Assembly (NCBI RefSeq): GCF_018457175.1
Contig: NZ_JAGFNU010000012.1
Location: 46,323-110,322, forward strand
DNA: 64,000 nt
From: Pseudohalocynthiibacter aestuariivivens
GTDB taxonomy: Bacteria; Pseudomonadota; Alphaproteobacteria; Rhodobacterales; Rhodobacteraceae
Direction: 5' to 3'
The translations under genes and the position numbers were made by a program. The notes beneath the pieces were generated by a model. That model did no database searches. It worked only from the letters and a program-made list of their open reading frames with translations, and was not told the origin of the DNA. Of the stretch, positions 54,707-64,000 are shown in pieces. Position 1 is the first letter of the stretch. Every line of letters starts with the position of its first letter.

Positions 54707-55099
54707 CTAAGCGCCAACGTCAGGCCCAAGGCAATACAGCGATTGCTGACTTTGATTCAGCTCGTAAAGCGTCGTTGCGGCTGGATCGTTTTCAAACCGT
54801 GCCACCATACGCCCGTCATCCAGATAAAAAGACCAGCATTGTGGCGAAAGGTCCGCTTCATAGACAAAACAGATCAGATCCAACTCAACAAACCACTCGC
54901 CATCAATGCAATGCCCATCCAAAAAAGACCAGCGCACCCGGCGCCCTGGCAGGTATTCTTCTGCGCCGTAAGGTGTTGATTTCAAACCATATGAAAAGGT
55001 TCTCCCAACAGTGTACTCGTCAAACTGTTCAGGGGTCATCAATGTCTCCGCAGATAGCGGCGTAGCTAAAAACAGACAGAGCAGGGCGATTTTTTCCAT
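54707..55099 (-). CDS. Hypothetical secreted protein
   Basis: A 130-aa protein with a clear signal peptide (MEKIALLCLFLATPLSAE). The mature part contains four Cys (HCIDGEW, LICFVYE, PQCWSFYLDDG and LYCLGPD), probably two disulfides, and the pattern TFSYGLKSTPYGAEEYLPGRRVRWSFLDGHC. Similar small exported proteins occur in other Rhodobacterales as far as I recall, with no known function. It is convergent with xseA and separated from alkB downstream by 45 bp. Confidence 0.7.
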   Translation of the reverse strand: MEKIALLCLFLATPLSAETLMTPEQFDEYTVGRTFSYGLKSTPYGAEEYLPGRRVRWSFLDGHCIDGEWFVELDLICFVYEADLSPQCWSFYLDDGRMVARFENDPAATTLYELNQSQQSLYCLGPDVGA

Positions 55100-55144
55100 G
55101 CTCTACTGTGCCAAAAATCGTTCAATCTGACCAGACAAGATATC

Positions 55145-56230
55145 TCAGCTCGCAGGTAACTTGCCAATTGAGGTAGAGGGGTTCACTGTTTTTGCGACGT
55201 CCTGCCAATGCGTTACCAATGGATCCATCTTTCTTCTCCAATACTGCGGAAACAGCGCAAGGAGTGCCATGATCGGCATGCTGCGTGGCAGCGTTGGGGC
55301 GGTTTGAGGCTGAGGCAATGAAAGTGACGGAAAGGGTTTTGCCGGGTTTTCATGGTGGTCGCTGTGTCGTGGAGCATGAAGCATCATAAGGCTTGAATAC
55401 CAATGCGGTGCGTTCCAACTGTGATGCGCAGCAAGCGGTTCAAGCTTTCCGTTTTCATGCATTGCGCGCGATAATCCATAGTGCTGCACGTAGTCTGACA
55501 ACATCAACTGGACCTGCGCGTAAAACGCAAGCGCCAGTAGGGCGATACAGCCACCAAAACCACCGATCATGGCGGCAACAAACAGAAAACCGAAGGCACC
55601 AAGGATGTAGCTAATGTAGGGGTGCGCAAATTGTGATTTTCCCGAACGTCGCAGCATTTCGCGATCAATTTCGAACCCCGCCTGAAAAGATCCAAACCAG
55701 GCGCGCGGCAGAAAGCGATAAAATGATTCGCCTAGTTGCGCGGAATTCGGGTCGTGGACGGACCCCACAAACCGATGGTGAATCAGCCTGTGCGCGGTTG
55801 TGTGATGCCCGAACAGAAGCGAGATAAACACCCATTTCCCAAGGTTAAATCCCAGGTGGTCGGGGCGGTGAATTAGCTCATGCGCGTTCGAATTGCTGAT
55901 TTGTCCGAAGTACAACCCAAAGCTCAGGAAGACCCCTGCTTTTTCCGCTCCCGTAAGACCGCCATTTGACGAAAGGGTCCACACGGCTGTTGCTAACAAA
56001 AAGAAATGCAATATCGCCAGGGCGTTAGATAGAATCAATGCAAAATGAACGGTTGACGTCGTGGTGTTTGGGCGCAGTGCAAAATCAAACAGATGATCCA
56101 GAAAATAGGTTGCGAACGTCAGCGTGATGATCGCAAAAAGCACCCAAATGCCGCCATGAAATGCCCCCGTCACTAAAAAGGGAACAGGCAGCAACGTCGC
56201 AATTGAAAATGCTAAAACCGGACGGGCCAT
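55145..56230 (-). CDS. alkB: AlkB-type membrane alkane/fatty acid monooxygenase
   Basis: A 361-aa integral membrane di-iron monooxygenase. The His boxes are present: HELIHR, HTTAHRLIHHRFVG, and HAPRHSDHH, plus VQHYGLSR; six hydrophobic segments surround them. Such enzymes hydroxylate terminal carbons of alkanes or related chains with rubredoxin as electron donor. Start ATG at 56230 with AAGGAAGAG upstream; the reading frame continues open further but without family match. No rubredoxin or alcohol dehydrogenase gene is adjacent; the FdVI-type ferredoxin lies 5 kb away. Substrate could be alkanes, fatty acids or xylene-like compounds. Confidence 0.88.
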   Translation of the reverse strand: MARPVLAFSIATLLPVPFLVTGAFHGGIWVLFAIITLTFATYFLDHLFDFALRPNTTTSTVHFALILSNALAILHFFLLATAVWTLSSNGGLTGAEKAGVFLSFGLYFGQISNSNAHELIHRPDHLGFNLGKWVFISLLFGHHTTAHRLIHHRFVGSVHDPNSAQLGESFYRFLPRAWFGSFQAGFEIDREMLRRSGKSQFAHPYISYILGAFGFLFVAAMIGGFGGCIALLALAFYAQVQLMLSDYVQHYGLSRAMHENGKLEPLAAHHSWNAPHWYSSLMMLHAPRHSDHHENPAKPFPSLSLPQPQTAPTLPRSMPIMALLALFPQYWRRKMDPLVTHWQDVAKTVNPSTSIGKLPAS

Positions 56231-56410
56231 ACTGCTCTTCCTTTTTCCCCAAACTAGCATGATGTAAAGTCTAAATGAAAAATCCGGCTTTTTTCCGACC
56301 TTTCCAAAATTCAGGTTGAACGCATATGGCGGCGTCAGTGTCGTTTTTGACATGGCGGTCTGGTGGTGTGCCGGGCTAAAGTCGGGAAAGATTATGAACA
56401 GGCGGCTGAT

Positions 56411-58096
56411 ATGGCATTGGACGAACGTAAAGGCGTATGGAAATCTGGCAAAGGCAAAGGCCGCAAAACCCCCAAGGGTCGGCAGCTTGACGATCATGCT
56501 TGGGAAGAGGTTCGTGCCCTACTTGGTGACAGTCCCCGACGCCGCGATTTGCTGATCGAATATCTGCATCTTCTTCAAGATGAATATGGCCACCTTTCCG
56601 CGGCACATCTTCGCGCATTGGCTGAAGAGTTGCGTGTCGGGCAGGCCGAGGTTTACGAGGTTGCAACCTTCTACGCCCATTTTGATGTTGTGAAAGAGGG
56701 GGAAACGCCTCCACCCGCGCTCACGATCCGGGTTTGCGACTCTCTTTCGTGCGAACTTGCGGGCGCTGAGCAACTGCAAAAGGCCTTGGAAGATGGGCTT
56801 GATGCATCCAAAGTGCGGGTTGTGCGCGCGCCGTGCATGGGGCGGTGCGACACTGCTCCGGTACTGGAACTTGGCCACAATCATATCGATCATGCGACCG
56901 TCGAAAAAGTAGAGGCAGCGATTGCCGCGAAAGACATTCACGCGCATCTTCCCGACTATCAGGACTTTGCAACCTACAGCGCAGAAGGTGGTTATGAAAA
57001 ACTGGCGGAGCTTCGCAAATCAGGTGATGCAGAGGCTGTGCAGGACAGCTTGCTTGCGTCTGGCTTGCGCGGTCTTGGTGGTGCTGGCTTTCCTTCGGGG
57101 CGTAAATGGTCATTTGTTCGGGCGGAAAACGGGCCCCGTTATCTGGCGGTGAACGGGGACGAAGGCGAACCCGGTACCTTCAAAGACCGGTATTATCTGG
57201 AACGCACCCCGCATCTTTTTCTGGAAGGTATGCTGATCGCCGCCTGGGCGGTCGAGGCGGAAACCTGTTTCATCTATATGCGCGATGAATACCCGGCAGT
57301 GCTTGAAATTCTGCGCCGCGAGATCACGGCGCTGGAACACGCGGGCATTGTTGCCTCTGGATATATTGATCTGCGCCGTGGAGCTGGTGCCTATATCTGC
57401 GGTGAAGAAAGCGCGATGATCGAAAGCATCGAAGGCAAGCGTGGTATGCCACGCCACCGCCCACCTTTTGTGGCGCAAGTCGGCGTGTTTAACCGCCCTA
57501 CCCTGGTTCATAATGTTGAAACGCTGCTTTGGGTGACGCGGGTCTTGCGTGAGGGTGCTGAAGTGCTGTCTGGCGTTGAAAAAAATGGCCGCAAAGGGCT
57601 GCGCAGCTATTCCGTCTCTGGTCGCGTAAAAAACCCCGGCGTGCATCTGCTCGCCGCAGGCTCGACTATTACGGATGTTATCGAAGCGTCAGGTGGCATG
57701 CTTGGTGGTCATACCTTCAAGGCCTATCAGCCCGGTGGTCCATCCTCCGGTCTGTTGCCTGCGTCGATGAACGACATCCCGCTTGATTTCGATACTCTGC
57801 AGCCGCACGGCACCTTCATCGGCTCAGCCGCTGTTGTCGTTCTGTCCGATCAGGACAGCGCGCGTGATGCGGCTCTCAACATGCTACGGTTCTTTGAGGA
57901 TGAAAGCTGTGGTCAGTGCACACCATGCCGTGTTGGTTGTGAAAAGGCCGTGAAACTGATGCAAGCTGAGCATTGGAATCAGGACCTGCTGGAAGAGCTT
58001 TGTGTCGCGATGGGGGACGCTTCGATTTGTGGTCTGGGGCAGGCGGCACCTAACCCGATCCGGCTGACAATCAAACATTTTCCGGAGGAAATCTGA
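56411..58096 (+). CDS. Fused FdsG-FdsB/NuoE-NuoF-like flavoprotein (formate dehydrogenase diaphorase type)
   Basis: A 561-aa fusion. Residues 1-160 are NuoE/FdsG-like with [2Fe-2S] ligands CDSLSC and CMGRC; residues about 190-561 are NuoF/FdsB-like with GLGGAGFPSGRKW, NGDEGEPGTFKDRYYLE (FMN, NADH), GAYICGEESAMIESIEGKRGMPRHRPPF and the [4Fe-4S] motif ESCGQCTPCRVGC plus SICGLGQAAPNP. The last motif matches the NAD-dependent formate dehydrogenase beta subunit better than complex I. The molybdenum subunit (FdsA) normally encoded next is absent; ftsY begins 97 bp later. ATG at 56411 is preferred over a GTG at 56363. Divergent from alkB. Confidence 0.85.
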   Translation: MALDERKGVWKSGKGKGRKTPKGRQLDDHAWEEVRALLGDSPRRRDLLIEYLHLLQDEYGHLSAAHLRALAEELRVGQAEVYEVATFYAHFDVVKEGETPPPALTIRVCDSLSCELAGAEQLQKALEDGLDASKVRVVRAPCMGRCDTAPVLELGHNHIDHATVEKVEAAIAAKDIHAHLPDYQDFATYSAEGGYEKLAELRKSGDAEAVQDSLLASGLRGLGGAGFPSGRKWSFVRAENGPRYLAVNGDEGEPGTFKDRYYLERTPHLFLEGMLIAAWAVEAETCFIYMRDEYPAVLEILRREITALEHAGIVASGYIDLRRGAGAYICGEESAMIESIEGKRGMPRHRPPFVAQVGVFNRPTLVHNVETLLWVTRVLREGAEVLSGVEKNGRKGLRSYSVSGRVKNPGVHLLAAGSTITDVIEASGGMLGGHTFKAYQPGGPSSGLLPASMNDIPLDFDTLQPHGTFIGSAAVVVLSDQDSARDAALNMLRFFEDESCGQCTPCRVGCEKAVKLMQAEHWNQDLLEELCVAMGDASICGLGQAAPNPIRLTIKHFPEEI

Positions 58097-58193
58097 CGGA
58101 TGCGCTGCTGACGCGTAAAATCTGCACCTCGCGGGGCTTCCATCCGGGCCTGTCGTACAATAGGTGAAAGAACAGGTTTAAAAGGCGCTGAAG

Positions 58194-59456
<1,263 letters not shown>

Positions 59457-59532
59457 TCATTTCGCGCGGCCTTAGTGCGTTGCGCCGTGATGTTCTATTT
59501 TGCGTTTCGACGGTTAAGCAACTGATTTAGGG

Positions 59533-60435
59533 ATGAGTGATTGGCTGATCTCACTTGAAGGAACCGAAGCCGGGCATCAAGTCGCAATGTTTCTCGCGAT
59601 ATTTGCGGCGCTGCTACATGCCATCTTTGGTGCGCTGCAAAAAGGGCGGCATGACCCCTGGTTAACGCGTGGCGCGATTGATGTCAGCTATCTCATCATG
59701 TCGGCCCCCATTGCGTTCTTTGTCGTGCCCTGGCCCGAGCCCTATATGTGGCCAATCTTCTTTGGGGCCTTTGTTATCCACGTCGCTTACAAGGTGACGC
59801 AAGCGCAGGCTTATTCACTGGGGGCTTACACGGTGGTCTATCCTGTCGTGCGTGGCATGGGGCCGCTGTTCACCGTGATCGGCGCGTATTTTGTTTTTGG
59901 TGAAACGTTTACTTTTACACAGTGGTTTGGTGTTGGTGTTCTCGTAAGCGGAATATTCGGGCTTGCGGCGTATAACCTTGCCCATACAATTCTTGCACGT
60001 GAAACGCTGATCAAAGCGCTTTTTATGGCTGTGATCACTGGCGTTACTGTTGCCCTCTACACGACCTATGACGCCTACGGAATCCGCGCGACTGCGGACC
60101 CGTTCACCTTTCTGGCGTGGTTTTTCATGATTGACGGGTTGGTCATGCCGGTAATTGCGCTTCGGCGTTGGCGGCGGATGGAGAACGCTCCCGCCGTATT
60201 ACCCTTGCTTGGCCGCGGTGTTATCGGTGCCTTCGTTGCCTATGGTAGTTTCGGGTCGATTTTGGTAGCAACGCGCCTTGATAACGTGGGCGAGGCGGCC
60301 GTCTTGCGCGAAACTTCTGTGGTTTTTGCGGCATTAATTGGCTGGTTTTTCCTGAAAGATACCGTCGGACCCCGTAGATTGGCCCTGATGGCCTTGATTG
60401 CGCTGGGCGCAGTCATAGTTGAGATGGGTAGTTAA
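59533..60435 (+). CDS. EamA/DMT-superfamily transporter
   Basis: A 300-aa protein with ten membrane segments in two EamA-like halves. YLIMSAPIAFFVVPWPEP, VYPVVRGMGPLFTVIGAYFVFGETFT and VAYGSFGSILVATRLDNVGEAAVLRETSVVFAALIGWFFLKDTVGPRR are typical, with the last matching the second-repeat consensus. It is not closely related in sequence to the EamA pair at 39-41 kb. It precedes the YciB gene by 11 bp, so the two are probably co-transcribed. Confidence 0.87.
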   Translation: MSDWLISLEGTEAGHQVAMFLAIFAALLHAIFGALQKGRHDPWLTRGAIDVSYLIMSAPIAFFVVPWPEPYMWPIFFGAFVIHVAYKVTQAQAYSLGAYTVVYPVVRGMGPLFTVIGAYFVFGETFTFTQWFGVGVLVSGIFGLAAYNLAHTILARETLIKALFMAVITGVTVALYTTYDAYGIRATADPFTFLAWFFMIDGLVMPVIALRRWRRMENAPAVLPLLGRGVIGAFVAYGSFGSILVATRLDNVGEAAVLRETSVVFAALIGWFFLKDTVGPRRLALMALIALGAVIVEMGS

Positions 60436-60446
60436 GGAATATCTGA

Positions 60447-61064
60447 ATGGCCGAGAAAAAAGTTAACCCCATCCTGAAGCTCGTGCTGGAGCTTGGACCC
60501 ATCATTGCATTCTTTGTCGGTTATGGTCGGTTGAAAGAGCAGGTTTTTACCATCGGTGGCGTCGAATACAGTGGGTTCATCGTGGCGACCGCTACCTTTG
60601 TTCCGCTCTTCATATTTACGACATGGCTTTTGTACTGGCTGACGGGGAAAGTCTCCAGAATGCAGCTTATGACGCTGGTTCTGGTTGTTGTTTTTGGCGG
60701 ACTCACGATTTGGTTCAATGACGAACGGTTCTTTAAGATGAAGCCGACAATGATCTATCTGCTGTTTGCAGGGATGCTTGGTTTTGGCCTGTTGCGGGGG
60801 AAAAGCTATCTGAAACTTCTGATGGAAGAGCTTATGCCGCTTCGAAACGAAGGCTGGATGATTCTGACCAAGCGAATGGCCACTTTCTTTTTCGGCCTTG
60901 CTGTATTGAACGAGGTAATCTGGCGTACAATGTCGACAGATGCCTGGGTCAACTTCAAGACCTTCGGTCTGACGGCCGCCGTTTTCCTGTTTTTTATGAC
61001 GCAGAGCCGCGTGTTTCAGACCTACGCGGTTGAGGAAGAAGACGAAGCTTCCCCCTCAGCCTAG
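60447..61064 (+). CDS. Septation/intracellular membrane-spanning protein of the YciB/IspZ family
   Basis: A 205-aa protein with about five membrane segments and the family features NPILKLVLELGPIIAFFVGYGRL, GLTIWFNDERFFKMKPTMIYLLFAGMLGFGLLRGKSYLKLLMEELMPLRNEGW. The YciB/IspA family affects cell division and envelope synthesis; the name intracellular septation protein comes from Shigella ispA mutants. AAGGAATA is upstream of the ATG. It is in one unit with the EamA gene and converges on the GST gene at 61077. Confidence 0.9.
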   Translation: MAEKKVNPILKLVLELGPIIAFFVGYGRLKEQVFTIGGVEYSGFIVATATFVPLFIFTTWLLYWLTGKVSRMQLMTLVLVVVFGGLTIWFNDERFFKMKPTMIYLLFAGMLGFGLLRGKSYLKLLMEELMPLRNEGWMILTKRMATFFFGLAVLNEVIWRTMSTDAWVNFKTFGLTAAVFLFFMTQSRVFQTYAVEEEDEASPSA

Positions 61065-61076
61065 CAATACCAGCAT

Positions 61077-61784
61077 TTAAGCCGGGCGTTTAAACAGGAT
61101 GTCCTGCGCTTTCTTGTCCGTTTGAAGGTTTGAGCGCAGCTCGGCTGCAACGGCGCGCCCCTCAATCACACCGGGGCGTGCGCTAACGGTGTCAAGCCAG
61201 CGTGCCAGGTTTGGCTTGTCATCCAGCGTTTGTTGCTGTCCTTCCCAAAGCGACGCCCAGGGCCAGATCGCCATATCCGCGATTGAGAAAAAATCACCCG
61301 CTACAAATTCATTGCCTTCCAGCTGTCGGTCCAGCACACCATAAAGTCGCGCCACTTCATTCCGATACCGGTCTTTGGCATAGGGGAGGTCGTTGGGGGG
61401 CTCCATCGCGGGGGCATATTTCAGGAAGTGATGCGCCTGTCCGGCCATTGGGCCAACTCCGCCCATTTGCCACATCAGCCATTGGTCAACTGCCACGTGC
61501 TCGCGTTCTGTCTGGCCACCGAACTTGCCGGTTTTCCGCGCGAGGTACTGCAAAATTGCGCCTGATTCAAAAACAGAGATCGGTTTGCCGTCCGGACCAT
61601 CGTGATCCACAATCGCGGGCATCCGGTTGTTCGGCGCAATTTTCAGAAATTCAGGGTCGAACTGTTCGCCTGCCCCTATGTTCACGAGGTGCAATTTGTA
61701 TGGCAGGTCCATTTCGGCCAGCGCAATGGAGATTTTCCAACCATTCGGGGTTGGCCAGTAGTAGAGATCAATCGGGGCGGTCAT
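61077..61784 (-). CDS. Glutathione S-transferase family protein (YfcG/YghU-like)
   Basis: A 235-aa GST-like protein: IDLYYWPTPNGWKISIALAEMDLPYKLHLVNIGAGEQFDPEFLKIAPNNRMPAIVDHDGPDGKP is the YfcG-type N-terminal domain with the cis-Pro loop and ESGAILQYLA, and the helical domain has QWLMWQMGGVGPMAGQAHHFLKYAP, the YfcG/Ure2-like signature. YfcG-type proteins act as disulfide-bond reductases with glutathione. It is not a close relative of the GST at 42282. Confidence 0.92.
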   Translation of the reverse strand: MTAPIDLYYWPTPNGWKISIALAEMDLPYKLHLVNIGAGEQFDPEFLKIAPNNRMPAIVDHDGPDGKPISVFESGAILQYLARKTGKFGGQTEREHVAVDQWLMWQMGGVGPMAGQAHHFLKYAPAMEPPNDLPYAKDRYRNEVARLYGVLDRQLEGNEFVAGDFFSIADMAIWPWASLWEGQQQTLDDKPNLARWLDTVSARPGVIEGRAVAAELRSNLQTDKKAQDILFKRPA

Positions 61785-62109
61785 TCATATCATTCCTTAT
61801 ACGTCAGGGTGATGATCCTGTTTTTCTAGCGAAGAGCAAGGGCGCTTTGCTTGTGTACAATGCAAATAACGGTGACTGGCTGGCTTTCAAGCGGCTAGGT
61901 GCAAAAGTGACTTTCCTTTTGGAAACCTGGGGTGCGGACATATGAACTTATCGAAGGCGTCAGATGACGGCTATGAGCCCAAAACGGGTAGGATTTCTAA
62001 GGTGCAACGAACGCCCGCTTTGGTGCGGATGAACCTCTAAATCTTCCGCTCTCAATTAACGTCTTTGCGAGGACAAACAGCCAAAGGCATGGCGCGACGG
62101 CACTAGCGG
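61785..62109. other. Intergenic region of 325 bp, no gene recognised
   Basis: Nothing with a ribosome binding site and family motif is visible. It contains a stretch (around 61975-62040) with phrases like GAACGCCCGCTTTGGTGCGG that look like decayed non-coding DNA of the sort common between Rhodobacteraceae genes. It separates the conserved YciB/GST region from the lower-GC LysE/LysR pair. Confidence 0.35.
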
Positions 62110-62712
62110 TTACGACCTGATGAGGAATTTTTGCACTACGAGCAAACAAGCCAAAACAATGAGAATGATGCCGAGTACAGCGTTGAAAATGATGCGCCTA
62201 CGTAATGTGTCCAAGAATCTTTCGATTTGGCTACCAAATACGGCCCAGCTACCAATGCCGAAGAAGCAAATGATGCAATACAAAACAACGAAGAAGAACA
62301 GGTCTGGTCTCGAAGACTCTAAGTTGAAGACAGACACTGCCGCAATGCAAGCCCCCCATGCTTTTGGGTTCATCCATTGCAACGCCGCGCCCTGCCAAAA
62401 GCTGGGAGCAGCATGATCTACGGCATCGATCTGCCCATCTGACGTAACCAGTTTGTAACCAAAATAGATGATCAAGGCAGCGCCCAGTATCGTAAGAATA
62501 TCAAGCAAAACACCCATTTTCTCGGCGATGACCTGTAGCCCCAAGCCGAGGAGCAGGAGAAGCAGTGTGAAACCAATGGTCGCACCGCTGACAAAACCGA
62601 ACGCCTTTCTGACGCCATGGTTCACCCCAGTTGATAATGTAATCAGATTAACTGGTCCTGGAGATATTGACATGGTTAGTGCGAAGAGCGCCATAGCATA
62701 GGCTTGAGTCAT
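62110..62712 (-). CDS. LysE family amino acid exporter
   Basis: A 200-aa inner membrane protein with six hydrophobic segments and the LysE/RhtB signature near the N-terminus (SISPGPVNLITLSTGVNHGVRKAFGFVSGATIGFTLLLLLLGLG), plus WMNPKAWGACIAAV. It probably exports an amino acid or homoserine-like compound. It stands divergently from a LysR regulator with 90 bp between starts, as in the classical lysE-lysG arrangement. Codon use looks more AT-rich than in neighbouring core genes. Confidence 0.87.
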   Translation of the reverse strand: MTQAYAMALFALTMSISPGPVNLITLSTGVNHGVRKAFGFVSGATIGFTLLLLLLGLGLQVIAEKMGVLLDILTILGAALIIYFGYKLVTSDGQIDAVDHAAPSFWQGAALQWMNPKAWGACIAAVSVFNLESSRPDLFFFVVLYCIICFFGIGSWAVFGSQIERFLDTLRRRIIFNAVLGIILIVLACLLVVQKFLIRS

Positions 62713-62802
62713 AGATGCATCCCTTTTGGTCGCATCATAGGTTACCTTTTACTGTGTAAATAGATTGCCAATATTGACCACACTGTATAATTTAATTGCA
62801 CA

Positions 62803-63675
62803 ATGATTGATCGTTTGAAATCGCTTGCAGTATTTGCCAAAACCGTTCGGGAGGGAAGCTTCAGAGGGGCTGCTCGACAGTTGAAGCTAACACCATCTGC
62901 CGTGAGCTATCATGTCCGCATTCTGGAAGAGACAGTCGGTGTTCCACTGTTGTACCGTTCAACTAGAAGCCTAAACACCACTGATGCTGGCGAAGCTTTG
63001 TATAGGTCGGCATTGGATATGCTTAATGCTGCGCAATCCGGGCTCGACTTAGCAAACAGGTTTGAGACCCATCTCAGCGGGAAGCTGAAGGTTGCGTTGA
63101 CGTCTGCCATATCCCAATCTTACTTATCCGAACGGATCGGCGATTTTGCCAAGGGCTACTCAAACGTCGATCTTCACCTTCATTATGACAATCGAGAAAA
63201 CGATCTGATTGATGAGCAGTTCGATCTGGCGCTTCGGATCGGAAAGCTAAAAGACTCTGGTCTCAAGTGTAAACTATTGTGGGAAATGCCGCGTGTCTTG
63301 GTCGCCAGTCCCAAGCTCCTTGAAGGTTTAGATCACGTATCAAACATCAAAGCGTTAGAGAAACTATGCTGGATCAAGTTTGAGGGCATGGAGGAAAATC
63401 GTAGCCTCACAGATAAAAATGGTAACAATCTCACTGTTCATCAGTTCGGAAACATAACTGTAAACAGCATCGAAGCCATGGTGGATTTGACAATCTTGGG
63501 GGCTGGAATTTCTTCTCCCCCGACGCATTTTGTGGAAGATCATCTGCGTGATGGGAAACTTGTCAAGCTGCTCCCAGATATGTTGGTACACCCCTTGCCT
63601 GTGTATGCGATCTGGCCTCCAACAAAGATCCCAAACCCAATAACTCGACTTTTTCTTGATCATGTTACTCAATAA
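62803..63675 (+). CDS. LysR family transcriptional regulator
   Basis: A 290-aa LysR protein: HTH in FRGAARQLKLTPSAVSYHVRILEETVGVPLLYRSTRSLNTT (residues 18-60) and effector domain from about 88. It belongs to the CrgA-like branch (DLALRIGKLKDSGLKCKLL), not to the ArgP/LysG branch, although it lies divergent from a LysE-type exporter. Visibly AT-richer codons than the other LysR genes in the window. An IS-like transposase begins 266 bp downstream. Confidence 0.88.
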   Translation: MIDRLKSLAVFAKTVREGSFRGAARQLKLTPSAVSYHVRILEETVGVPLLYRSTRSLNTTDAGEALYRSALDMLNAAQSGLDLANRFETHLSGKLKVALTSAISQSYLSERIGDFAKGYSNVDLHLHYDNRENDLIDEQFDLALRIGKLKDSGLKCKLLWEMPRVLVASPKLLEGLDHVSNIKALEKLCWIKFEGMEENRSLTDKNGNNLTVHQFGNITVNSIEAMVDLTILGAGISSPPTHFVEDHLRDGKLVKLLPDMLVHPLPVYAIWPPTKIPNPITRLFLDHVTQ

Positions 63676-63940
63676 CCGAGTTGAAGGTTTTCAGTCGACA
63701 ACGCGCCGCGTAATATTGGACCTTTCAAACCACATAGCACCTATTCCTGGAGACGGGGATGTTCCGGAGTATGAGAAACTGCCCAAGCAGGGCGGGACCA
63801 TCCCCGCGCCGCTTTTGTTTGTCAGGTTGAGAATGTCGAGAGCAGCCATTGGCACACGCGCAGTGAAAGGTCACTTTGTCCGGCGGTTTCAACGGGTGGT
63901 CGCAACACTTTAGTCTTTTTGGAAAGATGGAGTGTTAGAG
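63676..63940. other. Region between LysR gene and transposase, probable mobile-element boundary
   Basis: No gene is recognised. The stretch near 63890-63935 (TTTCAACGGGTGGTCGCAAC and following) lies where the left end of the IS element starting at 63941 should be and resembles, from memory, left ends of IS30-type elements; the matching right end is beyond the window. The part 63700-63885 looks like decayed coding sequence that cannot be assigned. Confidence 0.35.
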
Positions 63941-64000
63941 ATGAAATATCGGACGCGGACGTTTTACACGGACAAACAGAAATCTGAGATGTGGGATCGG
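63941..64000 (+). CDS. Transposase start, probably IS30 family (truncated by window edge)
   Basis: The last 20 codons read MKYRTRTFYTDKQKSEMWDR. This pattern (xYRTRxYYTxxQKxxMWxRW) is the usual N-terminus of IS30-family transposases in Rhodobacterales, where a helix-turn-helix follows. GGAGTGTTAGAG precedes the ATG. The assignment rests on a short N-terminal match recalled from memory and cannot be confirmed without the rest of the gene. Confidence 0.6.
   Translation, partial: MKYRTRTFYTDKQKSEMWDR

Noticed and set aside
58097..58193. Possible remnant of the formate dehydrogenase alpha gene between the FdsGB-like gene and ftsY
   Set aside because: The 97 bp were read in all frames without finding any motif of the molybdenum subunit.
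63656..63913. 85-codon frame after the LysR gene
   Set aside because: It overlaps the end of the LysR gene, shows no family pattern and runs into the probable IS left end.

Overview
The window looks like a chromosomal segment of a marine alphaproteobacterium of the Rhodobacterales (Roseobacter/Rhodobacter type). This rests on recognisable family sequences: a fused FdsG-FdsB-like flavoprotein, the phaZ-phaC-phaP-phaR locus, a ferredoxin of the Rhodobacter FdVI type, an HflKC/DUF2065/DegP cluster and many DMT-type exporters. Base composition is moderate GC by eye. No rRNA, tRNA or CRISPR array was recognised. Genes are dense on both strands, and most of the window is core metabolism.

Left part (1-15.7 kb): the start of a copper P-type ATPase (copA) behind a textbook CueR-type promoter; an Lrp/AsnC regulator; two tandem sulfotransferases; a porin; a PPOX-family protein; a secreted alpha/beta hydrolase with a divergent LysR gene; gamma-glutamyltransferase; and two cold-shock genes with related 3' hairpins. 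Then comes a four-gene bufferin operon: a DUF2282 precursor peptide, a DUF692/MNIO enzyme, a DUF2063 partner and a DoxX membrane protein. A strong intrinsic terminator lies between the precursor gene and its maturation genes. Bufferins are recently described copper-binding modified peptides, so with copA the region has a copper-handling theme. thrS follows.

Middle part (15.8-43 kb): small hydrolase and VOC genes; a complete polyhydroxyalkanoate locus (phaZ divergent from phaC, then phaP and phaR), where each of the phaC, phaP and phaR promoters carries a GCTGCA/TGCAGC-rich dyad that is a likely PhaR operator; a six-gene block pairing a polar amino acid ABC transporter with a class I glutamine amidotransferase and a DegT-type aminotransferase; a TerB-like plus PhnD-like pair; pyrG, secG, purA; a large acidic protein; thiamine pyrophosphokinase with a G10 tract; and a GST-sdaA-EamA-EamA operon.

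Right part (43-64 kb): rpiA-gor, hflK-hflC-DUF2065-degP, a GNAT acetyltransferase, an FdVI-type ferredoxin, purD, xseA, an AlkB-type monooxygenase, a stand-alone FdsGB-like flavoprotein directly upstream of ftsY (whose N-terminal domain contains a long in-frame hexanucleotide repeat), an EamA exporter, a YciB/IspZ protein and a second GST. The last 2 kb look accessory: a LysE exporter with a divergent LysR regulator, then the start of a transposase resembling the IS30 family.

Coding starts were moved inward where a ribosome binding site, a signal peptide or the family N-terminus favoured an internal start. All family assignments are by eye from sequence motifs; no database search was run.
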